Positions 43,605 to 53,084 of a stretch of 64,000 nucleotides of DNA are shown piece after piece. Position 1 is the first letter of the stretch; every line of letters starts with the position of its first letter. Both the position numbers and the translations under genes were made by a program. The notes under the pieces are model-generated. The model was not told where the DNA came from. It was given only the letters and a program-made list of their open reading frames with translations, and made no database searches. The stretch is from Spirosoma arboris. Lineage in GTDB: Bacteria > Bacteroidota > Bacteroidia > Cytophagales > Spirosomataceae. The DNA is taken from NCBI RefSeq assembly GCF_009754945.1, contig NZ_WPIN01000001.1:930001-994000 (forward strand), read 5' to 3'.

Positions 43605-44337
43605 CGCGATATTGATCGACGATGAAGCCCATTGCCTGGATACACTCAGTATCCTGTTATCAGAATACTGCCCCGACGTGACCATCCTTCAGACCTGTCG
43701 ATCCGCCAAAACAGCGATTGTAGCCATTGAACAGGCAAAGCCGGATGTTATTTTTCTGGATATTCAGATGCCGGGAACAACTGGATTTCAGCTTCTGGAA
43801 CAACTGGGTGAAGTTTCGTTTTCGGTAATTTTTACTACAAGTTATGACCAGTATGCGATTAAAGCGATCCATCTTAGCGCACTGGATTATCTTCTAAAAC
43901 CAATTGACCCCAATGAATTGATGGTGGCCGTTGACAAGGTTAAACGGCAAAAGAAATTACCCTCCTCAGAGCAGTTTGAGATGCTTTTTGATCGCCTTCA
44001 ACAGAAAAACAGCGGTTTCCGGAATATTGCCATTCCTACCGTCGAAGGCTTTGAATTTATCCCGGTAGACCAAATCGTTTATTGCGAAGCCGATGATAAC
44101 TACACCTACTTACTACTGAAAAATAAACAGAAAGTTATTGCCTCCCGTACCCTTAAAGCAATCGAAGAGCAGCTCCGGGAATTCCCCTATTTCGTCCGCG
44201 TTCACCATTCTTATATTGTCAATATTAACGAAGTGACTAAATATGTCCGGGGCGAAGGCGGGTATCTAATCATGAGTGATAGTTCGGTGGTTAACGTATC
44301 CCGTAGTCGCAAGGAAGCCTTGCTTCGATTGTTTTGA
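43597..44337 (+). CDS. LytTR-family response regulator
   Basis: 246 residues from the ATG at 43597, overlapping the kinase stop codon (translational coupling). Receiver domain with Asp8-Asp9, phospho-acceptor Asp55 in VIFLDIQMPG, Thr/Ser in FTTSYD and Lys in LLKPIDPNEL; LytTR domain with DQIVYCEADDNYTYLLL and FVRVHHSYIVNINEV. Most canonical of the three LytTR systems in the window. Followed by a terminator at 44341. Confidence 0.93.
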   Translation: MINAILIDDEAHCLDTLSILLSEYCPDVTILQTCRSAKTAIVAIEQAKPDVIFLDIQMPGTTGFQLLEQLGEVSFSVIFTTSYDQYAIKAIHLSALDYLLKPIDPNELMVAVDKVKRQKKLPSSEQFEMLFDRLQQKNSGFRNIAIPTVEGFEFIPVDQIVYCEADDNYTYLLLKNKQKVIASRTLKAIEEQLREFPYFVRVHHSYIVNINEVTKYVRGEGGYLIMSDSSVVNVSRSRKEALLRLF

Positions 44338-44340
44338 CGT

Positions 44341-44377
44341 AAAGCTTTCATTTGATGTCTCACCAAGTGAAAGCTTT
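44341..44377 (+). terminator. Terminator hairpin after the LytTR regulator
   Basis: AAAGCTTTCATTT (44341-44353) pairs with AAGTGAAAGCTTT (44365-44377) with one G/T pair; loop 11 nt. Lies between convergent genes and may serve both. Confidence 0.65.
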
Positions 44378-44412
44378 AGCCATAAATAAGGTGGAAAAAG
44401 CTAGCCAGGCTG

Positions 44413-45246
44413 CTAGTAGTCTAGAGAAGACGATAATTCCCTGTAAGCATCCAGATCCTGCTGAAGCTTTGTTGCCACTTCTTCGGCCGTCTTTATGGCA
44501 TCGGCTCCGGCCAGGAAGCGACGGGGTGGTTCTTCTAAATTAGTGAGGGTAATCAATGCCTGGGCAAGTTTGGCTGGATCGCCGGATTGTTGGCCATGAT
44601 ACTCTTTCCAGAATTGAACTTGTTGAATTCTGCGCTCATCATAATCGGCAATGGACAGCTCAGCGAATTGGGTTGATTCCTCTGTAAGCAATTCTGTACG
44701 AAAAAAGCCTGGATTGACAGTGATCGTCTGAATCCCAAAGGGCTCGATCTCGGCTTGCAAGGATTGCATCCAGCCCTCTAAACCAAACTTTGAAGCCGCA
44801 TAAGCCGTTCCGAATGAAAAGCCCGTAAGACCAGCCGTCGATGATATCGTGATCACCAAACCAGAGCGCTGGCTGCGCATGACGGGAAGTACGGCTCGGG
44901 TAACATTCATGGGGCCAATCAGGCTAGTCAGTAGCTGGTTGGCCATTTGCTCGGGGGTCAACTCTTCAAAGAAGCCAGCATAAAAACTGGCTGCATTATT
45001 GACCAGTACATCGATGGTTCCAAATTGGTCTATACCAGCCTTAACGGCAGCTTCTGCGTCTGGTAGCTTGGTCACGTCAAGTTTGACAACCAACAAATCC
45101 TGGGAGTCTCCTAGTGCCTGCTTTACCCGATCCGGGTTGCGACCAGTGGCTACAACTCGATGACCAGCTCTCAGGGCGGCCTTAGCAATATCGACACCCA
45201 TACCGCGCCCTGCGCCAGTGATGAGCCAAACTTTTTGGTTATTCAT
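44413..45246 (-). CDS. Short-chain dehydrogenase/reductase
   Basis: 277 residues from the ATG at 45246; the frame is open far upstream but that part is unrelated. Classical SDR: TGAGRGMG cofactor motif (about 10-17), NNAASFYAG for NNAG, catalytic Ser in ISSTAG and YAASK. The residue after the second beta strand (ATGRNPDRV) suggests NADP(H). Cytoplasmic oxidoreductase, substrate unknown. Divergence is absent: the AraC regulator at 45338-46210 lies upstream on the same strand and probably controls it. Confidence 0.9.
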   Translation of the reverse strand: MNNQKVWLITGAGRGMGVDIAKAALRAGHRVVATGRNPDRVKQALGDSQDLLVVKLDVTKLPDAEAAVKAGIDQFGTIDVLVNNAASFYAGFFEELTPEQMANQLLTSLIGPMNVTRAVLPVMRSQRSGLVITISSTAGLTGFSFGTAYAASKFGLEGWMQSLQAEIEPFGIQTITVNPGFFRTELLTEESTQFAELSIADYDERRIQQVQFWKEYHGQQSGDPAKLAQALITLTNLEEPPRRFLAGADAIKTAEEVATKLQQDLDAYRELSSSLDY

Positions 45247-45337
45247 GGTAGTTTCTATTTCGCCCTCAGTTATGAAAACAAAGGTCACTACCAGCTCAAG
45301 AGAGAAATAAAGGAAATCAACGTAAAAACTAAGAAAA

Positions 45338-46210
45338 TCAAAGAGAGGCAGTTCTAATCGACTTAGGGGTGTGGCCTGTTTTCTTTTTAAAGAAGTTATT
45401 GAAATAGGTAGGGTAGTCAAAGCCCAGCGCGTAGGCAATATCGGCAATGTTCCAATCGGTATGTTGCAGAAGGGCTTTGGCTTCGCTGATAATACGATCA
45501 GCAATATGGTCAGTGGTCGGTTTGCCAGTCACCGCTTTCACTGAGCTGTTCAGGTGATTGACATGAACGGCTAATTGTTGAGCAAAATCCTGTGCTGTTT
45601 TTAATTGAAGTGGACGGTCAGGGTTTTCGATGGGAAATTGCCGTTCCAGCAACTCCAGAAACACCGAGGTAATTCGCACAGCGGCATTTTTATGTTCTGG
45701 GGTGTTTTCCGAAGGCTGCATTTTTAATGCCTCGTGAATGAGTAGGCTAATGTAGTTTCGAATTAACTCATCCTTATATAGATAGTCGGCATCCTGCTCC
45801 GCAATCATTTTTTGATAGATCGCAGCAATCGAGGCTTTTTGACCTGGATTTAATTGTAAGATCGGTGTACCACCTAGTTTAAATAGGGGTGAGTGGAGTA
45901 AACTTTCTGAGCGATCGCTCAATTTTAGAAAATCCTCAGTGAATAGACAGGCATAACCGTCGGTTTGGGAAATGACCTCACACGAATAGGGAATGCGCGG
46001 ATTCCCAAAAAACAAAATGGTGTCCTGAGTTTCAAAGCTTCGGTCGGCATAATGAAAACTATACTGCCCGGTATTGAGGCTTATTTTGTAAAAGTCTTTG
46101 CGATTATAGCTGTGGCCAGCCGACTTGTCGTCTACAGAGTAGGCTTTGAAGCCCGTTAACTTCAGTTCCGCATTGAAATCTGAGGGATTAATTGATTTTA
46201 CCTTATTCAT
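45338..46210 (-). CDS. AraC-family transcriptional regulator
   Basis: 290 residues. N-terminal sensing domain with KISLNTGQYSFHYADRSF and LFFGNPRIPYSCE; C-terminal double HTH with FAQQLAVHVNHLNSSVKAVTG and ALGFDYPTYFNNFFKKKTGHTP. This subfamily commonly sits next to SDR genes in Bacteroidota, as here (91 nt upstream of the SDR at 44413-45246). Confidence 0.9.
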   Translation of the reverse strand: MNKVKSINPSDFNAELKLTGFKAYSVDDKSAGHSYNRKDFYKISLNTGQYSFHYADRSFETQDTILFFGNPRIPYSCEVISQTDGYACLFTEDFLKLSDRSESLLHSPLFKLGGTPILQLNPGQKASIAAIYQKMIAEQDADYLYKDELIRNYISLLIHEALKMQPSENTPEHKNAAVRITSVFLELLERQFPIENPDRPLQLKTAQDFAQQLAVHVNHLNSSVKAVTGKPTTDHIADRIISEAKALLQHTDWNIADIAYALGFDYPTYFNNFFKKKTGHTPKSIRTASL

Positions 46211-46707
46211 AGTCCAAAGTTAATGAAATCAAAGCGCACCGATTTGCTTTGAATCCTATAGGACCTTAACGCGAAGTGAAAAGGATTTTGTTTTTTAGGC
46301 AGGTGTATGTCGACTTCTAAAGGCTCTTCTCCTCAATTATTCTTCCCACGACAATGGGGCATTTTTATAAAAAATCGTCCCATTGTCCTACAACTACTTA
46401 TCAAACCCGTCAACTACTCATTGCCACTTTACGAATCCGGCCACGTCGGATAGATTTGACCACCCAGTCAATAAGTGGGCATTTGGGGGAATTACTGTTA
46501 AGGATAACGTGGTAAGTCAGGTCGGACAGCTTGGCAGACGCAACCAATTCCGGGCGAATTAGACAGCGGAGGGCAATTGGCATTACAACAGTCGGTTTAG
46601 CTTCCAGGAAGAGTGCTCCGTTTCTTCCTGGAAGATTACCAAACCTGCAAAATGTTGCTTGAGGACACCTGGGTTAAAGAAGTTTACCTTTAATCACATT
46701 GATCATT
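46211..46707. other. Intergenic region with two hairpins
   Basis: 497 nt between the divergent AraC regulator and the VCBS gene. Hairpins: GACAATGGG/CCCATTGTC (46350-46387, with an AT-rich inner stem) and CTTCCAGGAAG/CTTCCTGGAAG (46601-46634). A TACCTTTA -7-like box sits near 46687, with a TTG about 23 nt upstream. No gene seen. Confidence 0.55.
46601..46634. repeat. Hairpin with 11-bp perfect arms
   Basis: CTTCCAGGAAG (46601-46611) and CTTCCTGGAAG (46624-46634) pair perfectly with a 12-nt loop. It is just upstream of the probable promoter of the nutrient-utilisation locus, so it may be a regulatory site. Confidence 0.55.
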
Positions 46708-48039
46708 ATGAAGCGTAATTCAACATTGTCTGCCTATTGGGCAAGAGTACTTCAGACATTCACATTTTCTGTTATTGTCATCGTAGTGACAGGAAAGGCC
46801 GTGAATGCACAACATCCGTTTTATGCCTTTGTTTATGGGGATGCTACCCCAACCTACGCGGACGCTACCTCTTCGCATGTGCCGCAGGACCCTGATCTAC
46901 ACGCTTTAGATGCCACATTCGTAGACGTCGATAAAGACGGTGATCTGGACGTAGTTATTGCCGTTGAAATGGGGGCAAACAGGCTTTATCTGAATGATGG
47001 AAAAGGAAAACTCACCTGGAAAAAAGCAGCCTTCGGTACCGTTCGTCATGACAGTGAACATGTATTGAGTGCTGATTTTAATAAGGATGGCTATGCCGAT
47101 GTAGTTTTTGTGGCCGAGGATGATCATGCGCATCAACTATTTTATGGTGGTCCTGGCGGTACATTTACCGAGGTGACCGATAGACTTCCCGCTAAAAGTG
47201 AGGGCAATGCCCTGGCGGTTGCTGATGTCAATAACGATGGCCTGCCGGATATTCTCGTCGGTAATTCGGGGGAAGAACGGCCGGGTAAAAAAGAACGGGC
47301 TTCGGGCCAGGATTTTCTTTGGCTCAATGATGCAAAACGCCCAGGTTACTTTATCGACGCGACAACCACACACATGCCCAAAGACAATGACGACACGCAA
47401 GATATTAAACTAGCTGATCTGGATGGGGATGGTGATCTAGATATGATTATCGCGAACGAAACGCCCCCCAGCCGATTACTGCTCAATGATGGCCAGGGTC
47501 ATTTCTCCGATGCCTCTGATCGGCTGGAGTTGCTCGTACCGATGGAAACGCGAATGGTACAGATTGTTGATGTGAACGGCGATAAGAAACCTGATCTATT
47601 ATTTTTTAACCTGACCAGCAACAATCACGGATGGGATAAAGACCCGCAGGTTCGGTTGCTCATCAACGACGGCAACGGTCGATTTAACGATCAGACAAAA
47701 TCTCATTTACCTGAAAATCGATTTTCCAGTTGGGGAGGTACTATCGTCGACTTTAATCGGGATGGTCGGCCAGATATTCTCGTTGGGGCCATTCAGGTTC
47801 CGGGTTTTGTTCCGTTGCAGGTTCGGGCCTGGCAAAATGAGGGTAATGGCCAATTCAAGGATGTGACAACCGAAGTTGTGCCCAGCTTAACCGTTGGCCG
47901 TCACTGGGGAATGGCGTTGGGAGACTTAAATGGTGATGGTATCGACGATGTGTTTATCGGTGCCTGGGGTACGCAGGCTCGTCTGTTGCTGAGCCGAGTA
48001 AAGACCACTCCTGATTCAACGAAAGCTAAAGGTGAATAA
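46708..48039 (+). CDS. Secreted VCBS/FG-GAP repeat protein (seven-bladed propeller)
   Basis: 443 residues from the ATG at 46708. Signal peptide (FTFSVIVIVVTGKAVNAQ). Seven calcium-binding DxDxDG-like loops, one per blade: DVDKDGDLD, DFNKDGYAD, DVNNDGLPD, DLDGDGDLD, DVNGDKKPD, DFNRDGRPD, DLNGDGIDD. This is an integrin-like propeller used for binding carbohydrate or protein. No T9SS domain at the C-terminus, so it is probably periplasmic. First gene of the plus-strand series leading into FecR/SusC/SusD, though separated from FecR by 147 nt. Confidence 0.85.
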   Translation: MKRNSTLSAYWARVLQTFTFSVIVIVVTGKAVNAQHPFYAFVYGDATPTYADATSSHVPQDPDLHALDATFVDVDKDGDLDVVIAVEMGANRLYLNDGKGKLTWKKAAFGTVRHDSEHVLSADFNKDGYADVVFVAEDDHAHQLFYGGPGGTFTEVTDRLPAKSEGNALAVADVNNDGLPDILVGNSGEERPGKKERASGQDFLWLNDAKRPGYFIDATTTHMPKDNDDTQDIKLADLDGDGDLDMIIANETPPSRLLLNDGQGHFSDASDRLELLVPMETRMVQIVDVNGDKKPDLLFFNLTSNNHGWDKDPQVRLLINDGNGRFNDQTKSHLPENRFSSWGGTIVDFNRDGRPDILVGAIQVPGFVPLQVRAWQNEGNGQFKDVTTEVVPSLTVGRHWGMALGDLNGDGIDDVFIGAWGTQARLLLSRVKTTPDSTKAKGE

Positions 48040-48186
48040 TTAAGTTTATTGTATTGATTATCAATGAGATATATTGAAATGATAGAATTTTATAAAAAAA
48101 TATTGATTTTGGGAGGGGACACTTTTCGATTTTTCCCCACTACTATATAAAAGCAATATTATTTACTTTTTTCCCAGTAAAGTCCA

Positions 48187-49299
48187 GTGACTGCCTATCT
48201 ACACTATACACCGGAAGATTTCATCCAGGACGATCATTTTCGCCGTTGGGTCCTCTCCCCCGATGACGAAATGGGGCAGTTCTGGACTAATTTCCTCACG
48301 ATTTACCCCGATAAAAAAACGGATGTAACTAGGGCCCGAGCGTTACTGTTGGCGATGGAATCGTTAGGTGAAAGTCCCAGTTTTGAGCAGGGGCAGCGGA
48401 TGAAGGCCACAATTTTTGATCAGATCGAACAGACTGAGCTTGCTAGTCCATCGGTATTTAAAACCGTTTACCGGAACGTATCAACCCACTGGCTATCGAT
48501 CGCTGCAACCATAGCCCTGGTCGGAATGGTTTGGTGGTATATGGCGAGTCGTGGATCGAATAATTTACCGCCCACCTACGAAAAGCAGGTCGCTCAGGTA
48601 AGCGTTCCCCTCGTGGAGAAAGCTAATCCAACCAGAACTCCGCAACGTGTTCAGTTACCAGATGGGAGCAGCGTCCTGTTAAGTCCGAATTCGAAACTGA
48701 GTTATGAAAAGGACTTTACCGGCCAGCAGCGGAAAGTTTACCTATCGGGACAGGGTTATTTTGAGGTTGTGAAAAACGATTCGAAACCCTTTCTGGTCTT
48801 TGCCAACAACGTAGTGACGCAGGTTGTTGGTACGCGCTTTACGGTCAACAGCGCCCAGAGCGCCATTGGGATTAGCGTTATTGTCAAATCGGGAAAAGTA
48901 AAAGTATTTACCCTTGAACAGTACCAAAAACCAGAAACGCAAAAAGCAGCGGAAACAATCGTGCTCACCGCCAATCAGCAGGCAACCTATGATCCAGCAC
49001 AGGAACAGCTGACCAAGAGCATTGTTGCTAAGCCGGACATTCTGCATAAACCCGAGAAGTTCCCCGGTTTCAATTTCCACAGTGCCGCTATCAACGATGT
49101 ATTTTCCACCTTGGAGCAATCGTATGGGGTCACGATTGTCTATAACAAACAGACCGTTGAAAACTGTAATCTGACGGCTCAACTAGGCGATGAGCCCTTA
49201 TTTAAAAAATTAGATATTATCTGCCGGACAATCGATGCGACCTATGAAGTGTGGGGGACAAAAATTGTTGTGACCGGAAAAGGCTGTTCACCCGAATAA
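48187..49299 (+). CDS. FecR-type anti-sigma factor
   Basis: 370 residues, GTG start. N-terminal cytoplasmic part (about 1-95), a transmembrane helix (SIAATIALVGMVWWYMA), then a periplasmic FecR domain (about 140-250; TPQRVQLPDGSSVLLSPNSKL, GYFEVVKNDSKPFLV) and a DUF4974-like C-terminus (FNFHSAAINDVFSTLEQSYGV). It should receive a signal from the STN domain of the SusC protein downstream and release an ECF sigma factor. Unusually no sigma gene lies directly upstream; the nearest begins at 63860. Confidence 0.9.
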   Translation: MTAYLHYTPEDFIQDDHFRRWVLSPDDEMGQFWTNFLTIYPDKKTDVTRARALLLAMESLGESPSFEQGQRMKATIFDQIEQTELASPSVFKTVYRNVSTHWLSIAATIALVGMVWWYMASRGSNNLPPTYEKQVAQVSVPLVEKANPTRTPQRVQLPDGSSVLLSPNSKLSYEKDFTGQQRKVYLSGQGYFEVVKNDSKPFLVFANNVVTQVVGTRFTVNSAQSAIGISVIVKSGKVKVFTLEQYQKPETQKAAETIVLTANQQATYDPAQEQLTKSIVAKPDILHKPEKFPGFNFHSAAINDVFSTLEQSYGVTIVYNKQTVENCNLTAQLGDEPLFKKLDIICRTIDATYEVWGTKIVVTGKGCSPE

Positions 49300-49379
49300 T
49301 TCCTACTAACCTTTTAACCCTAACCAACTCCTCGCTGCCTATGGGTAATTCGTAACCAGCTCCCCTAAAAATAAAAATA

Positions 49380-49403
49380 CCGGTAATGTGTCCGCATTAC
49401 CGG
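49380..49403. repeat. Hairpin between FecR and SusC genes
   Basis: CCGGTAATG (49380-49388) and CATTACCGG (49395-49403), loop 6 nt. No T tract; may attenuate or stabilise the transcript at the FecR-SusC junction. Confidence 0.55.
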
Positions 49404-49503
49404 CAATTCCCCCTAGTGTTATCCGCTAACAAACCTGTTTCCAGCAGGTCGGGGATTGTTTTGCCCAGTAATTCCAATACATGAACCAAAACGGAGTAAA
49501 TCT

Positions 49504-52500
49504 ATGCAATTATTTTATAATTCCTTACCCTTATTGACCAAAGTTATGAAGGTCACAGGCACCCATGTCTTGCTGATTTTGATCTTTACCAACTTCAGCG
49601 TCGCTCGCCCCAGCTTTGCCCAGGAATTGTTGAACCGCCCGGTGTCAATGAACATCAAAAACAAGGAGTTAGGGCTGGTGCTGGATCAGATCTCGAAAGA
49701 GGCCAAGATCCGGTTTACCTATGTTCCCAAACTCATCGCCATGGATCAACGGGTCTCCCTGGTGGCCAACAAGGAAAAGCTGTCGACTGTTTTAGATCGG
49801 ATTCTTAAACCGCTCAATATCAATTATGAGATCGATGGCGAGTTTATTGTTCTCAAACGAGAACCAGGACACAGCAATCGAACCATCGACAATGATGCGG
49901 CACGTTTATCGAAAGCAACCGCCCTTGCCGATGTGGCGTTAACCGGTACCGTTGCCGATGAAAAAGGTGAGCTTTTGCCTGGCGTTAGTGTGGTGCTTAA
50001 AGGTACGCAGCGTGGAACAACTACTAATGCTGATGGAGCGTTTTCATTCAACGTGCCTGATAATAAGGGTGTTCTGGTGTTCAGTTTTGTGGGCTATATA
50101 GCGCAGGAAGTCGAAATTGGGAATAAAACGTCCTTCGCTGTCCGCCTGGTTGCCGAAAGTAAATCATTGAGCGAAGTCGTCGTTGTCGGCTACGGTGTGC
50201 AGAAAAAGGAGACGCTCACGGGCGCTGTTTCTGCGGTTAGTGAAAAAGAGCTTCGCGCCGTACCGACTGGCGATGCCGCAGCCCGGCTTCAGGGACGCGT
50301 GGCGGGGGTCACGGTGGTTACCAACAGTGAACCAGGGGGGAATTCCACCGTTCGGGTACGGGGTATTGGTTCCATTAATAACAATGACCCTTTATATATT
50401 GTCGATGGGGTGCCAACCAACACCGGGCTGATGGGTATCAATCCCAACGATGTGGAGTCGATGACCGTACTTAAAGATGCATCAGCGGCTGCGATTTACG
50501 GATCACGAGGGGCCAATGGGGTTATTGTGGTAACGACTAAACGAGGCAAAAAGGGAACCTTAAAGCTAAGTTTCGACGCTCGCTACGGTGTGCAACAGGC
50601 AGCCAATCATCTCGACATGATGAATTCTCAGGAATTAGGTGAGCTTCTCTGGCAGCGCAAACGAAACAACGGATTAACCGTGGGTGGGCCCGGTTGGGCC
50701 GATGCTCAATTTGGCAATGGCCCAACACCGGTTATTCCCGATTACATTATCCCGGCAGGGGCAATGGCCAGTCAGGTGGATGAAAGCACCTATTCGTACC
50801 CAACCCCATACAATGGGATTACCAAAGCAAATAAAGAAGGCACCAACTGGTTCAAGGAATCGACCTCCGTTGCCCCCATTCAGGAATATAATTTATCCGT
50901 TTCGGGTGGAGGGGAAAAAAGCAATTTTGCCGTTTCTGCAGGTTATTTGAACCAAAAAGGGATTATCAATTATACTGGTTTCAATCGATACTCGCTTCGG
51001 GCAAATTCAGATTTCACCGTCACCAAGTGGCTTAAAATTGGCCAAACGATTGGAGCCACCTTATCCGATCGACTAGGCTACATTAATACGGGCACGAGTA
51101 ATGCTGGTTCTGCGGTGGCTTATGCCATTCGCCAGAATCCCTTGATACCCGTTTATGATATTCGGGGCAACTTCGCGGGCACCAAAGCCGCCGGAACGGG
51201 AAATGGCGTAAATCCGGTAGCGCTGCTGTATCGGGCCAAAGACAATATTAATCGGCAAATGCGGCTTATGGGAAGTGTATACGCCCAGATTGATTTTACG
51301 CCCAATTTGTATGTAAAGAGCTTAATCGGTATCGATTACAATACCACCAGAGCTAAAATCCGAACGCTGGCTGATCCCGAATGGACCCAGACCACCAACA
51401 ACAACGTACTCACCGAATCACAGCAGGATATCTTCCAATACAACTGGACCAATACCCTGAATTTTAACAAAACGTTTCGGAACGTTCATACGGTTAACGT
51501 GTTAGCAGGCGTCGAGGCTATTCGAAATAATAACCAGATTTTCACCGCCACCCGGTCGACCTTCCCCTTTACCGATCTGGATTATATGGTGCTCGACGCT
51601 GGTCAAAAGGACGTCTCCAATACGGGTACGTTTGATGAGTGGGCGCTCTTTTCCTACTTCGCCCGGGTTAACTACGACTATAAGGGTAAATACCTGTTTG
51701 AAGCGACTGCTCGGCGGGATGCCTCCTCCCGGTTTGCAGCGGCCAATCGGTGGGGAACCTTCCCGGCTTTTTCAGCGGGTTGGCGCATTGTCGAAGAACC
51801 CTTTTTAAAGAATGTAAGCTGGCTGAGTGATCTGAAAATCCGGGCGGGCTGGGGCCAGAATGGCAATGATAACGTAGGGAACTACAATTCGTATACGACC
51901 TACAGGGCGGCCGGTGCTGAATCCTACTACAACATTTCAGGAACCAGCAGTACCAAGTCGGATGCGGGCCTGCACCTCTATTCAATCGGAAATCCAGCGG
52001 GCCAATGGGAGTCGTCTACAACCACGAACCTTGGGCTGGACGTGGTGCTCTTGAACAACAAGTTTGAAGCGAACATCGACATTTACAATCGCCGGACGAC
52101 GAACATGCTCTATCCTGACTCCCGGCCCGATACCTGGGGAGCTGTGGTATTACCGTCCATCAATGTCGGTGAAATGCGCAACAACGGGATCGATGTGATT
52201 TTAAGCTATCGAAACAAGATCGGAAAAGACCTCAATTTTAACATCGGGGCCAACCTGTCGCACTATAAAAACACGGTCGTTCGCTTGAATGGAAATCCCA
52301 ACGAAATTCGGTACGGCAACACCTTACAGAACGACGTATATACCGCTACGACAGCAGGACAACCCATCTCTTCTTTTTATGGCTATATCGTAGACGGCAT
52401 CTTCAATACCCAGGAAGAAGTGAGTGCGGCACCCAAGTATAATCCAGATATCAATGGTCGGGATACCTACAGCCGACCCGGTGTACTCAAGTTCCGGGAT

Positions 52501-53064
52501 ATCAACGGCGATGGAAAAATCACCACCGCTGACCGCACCTTTATCGGCTCGCCCCACCCGACGCTCACCTACGGTCTGAACCTGGCACTCAATTACAAGA
52601 ACTTCGACATGACGATGTTTTTTCAGGGAGTTACCGGCAATAAGATTATTAACTACTTCAATCGGGAACTGCTCTTTACCCGAAACGAAGGCAACTACCT
52701 GAAGCGTCGGTTGTATGAGTCCTGGACGCCGGAACGCTACGCCAATGGGAATAAAATTACGCTGCCGATGACGCTGACCGATGATGCAAACATGCAAAAG
52801 CCGTCGACGTTCTTCGTGGAAAGTGGTGCCTATTTGCGCATGAAGGATTTTCAGATTGGCTACACACTACCCGCCGAACTGACTAAAAAACTGAAAGTGG
52901 ATCGCCTGCGAGCCTACTTCCAATCGACCAATTTGTTTACGATCACAAAGTATTCAGGTTTAAATCCCGAGATCACCGAGCCAAACGACGGCAACAAGGG
53001 CGTCGATACCACGGTATATCCAACCCCTCAGATCTTTATGTTGGGCCTGAACCTGAATTTCTAA
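49504..53064 (+). CDS. SusC/RagA-family TonB-linked outer membrane transporter
   Basis: 1186 residues from the ATG at 49504. Signal region, then an STN signalling domain (about 45-105; VLDQISKEAKIRFTYVPKL), a CarboxypepD_reg-like domain (about 143-225), a plug with VVVVGYGVQKKETLTGAVSAV and IYGSRGANGVIVVTTKRGKK, and a large barrel ending HMLGLNLNF-like (FMLGLNLNF). The STN domain marks it as a transducer that signals to the FecR protein encoded just upstream. With SusD it forms a pedal-bin importer for oligosaccharides or other large solutes. Gap to SusD 20 nt. Confidence 0.94.
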   Translation: MQLFYNSLPLLTKVMKVTGTHVLLILIFTNFSVARPSFAQELLNRPVSMNIKNKELGLVLDQISKEAKIRFTYVPKLIAMDQRVSLVANKEKLSTVLDRILKPLNINYEIDGEFIVLKREPGHSNRTIDNDAARLSKATALADVALTGTVADEKGELLPGVSVVLKGTQRGTTTNADGAFSFNVPDNKGVLVFSFVGYIAQEVEIGNKTSFAVRLVAESKSLSEVVVVGYGVQKKETLTGAVSAVSEKELRAVPTGDAAARLQGRVAGVTVVTNSEPGGNSTVRVRGIGSINNNDPLYIVDGVPTNTGLMGINPNDVESMTVLKDASAAAIYGSRGANGVIVVTTKRGKKGTLKLSFDARYGVQQAANHLDMMNSQELGELLWQRKRNNGLTVGGPGWADAQFGNGPTPVIPDYIIPAGAMASQVDESTYSYPTPYNGITKANKEGTNWFKESTSVAPIQEYNLSVSGGGEKSNFAVSAGYLNQKGIINYTGFNRYSLRANSDFTVTKWLKIGQTIGATLSDRLGYINTGTSNAGSAVAYAIRQNPLIPVYDIRGNFAGTKAAGTGNGVNPVALLYRAKDNINRQMRLMGSVYAQIDFTPNLYVKSLIGIDYNTTRAKIRTLADPEWTQTTNNNVLTESQQDIFQYNWTNTLNFNKTFRNVHTVNVLAGVEAIRNNNQIFTATRSTFPFTDLDYMVLDAGQKDVSNTGTFDEWALFSYFARVNYDYKGKYLFEATARRDASSRFAAANRWGTFPAFSAGWRIVEEPFLKNVSWLSDLKIRAGWGQNGNDNVGNYNSYTTYRAAGAESYYNISGTSSTKSDAGLHLYSIGNPAGQWESSTTTNLGLDVVLLNNKFEANIDIYNRRTTNMLYPDSRPDTWGAVVLPSINVGEMRNNGIDVILSYRNKIGKDLNFNIGANLSHYKNTVVRLNGNPNEIRYGNTLQNDVYTATTAGQPISSFYGYIVDGIFNTQEEVSAAPKYNPDINGRDTYSRPGVLKFRDINGDGKITTADRTFIGSPHPTLTYGLNLALNYKNFDMTMFFQGVTGNKIINYFNRELLFTRNEGNYLKRRLYESWTPERYANGNKITLPMTLTDDANMQKPSTFFVESGAYLRMKDFQIGYTLPAELTKKLKVDRLRAYFQSTNLFTITKYSGLNPEITEPNDGNKGVDTTVYPTPQIFMLGLNLNF

Positions 53065-53084
53065 TTCCTAAAACCGAACTAGCC

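Noticed and set aside
45247..45504. Upstream extension of the SDR frame
   Set aside because: The cofactor-binding strand starts directly after the ATG at 45246; the extension is low-complexity and overlaps the neighbouring AraC gene.
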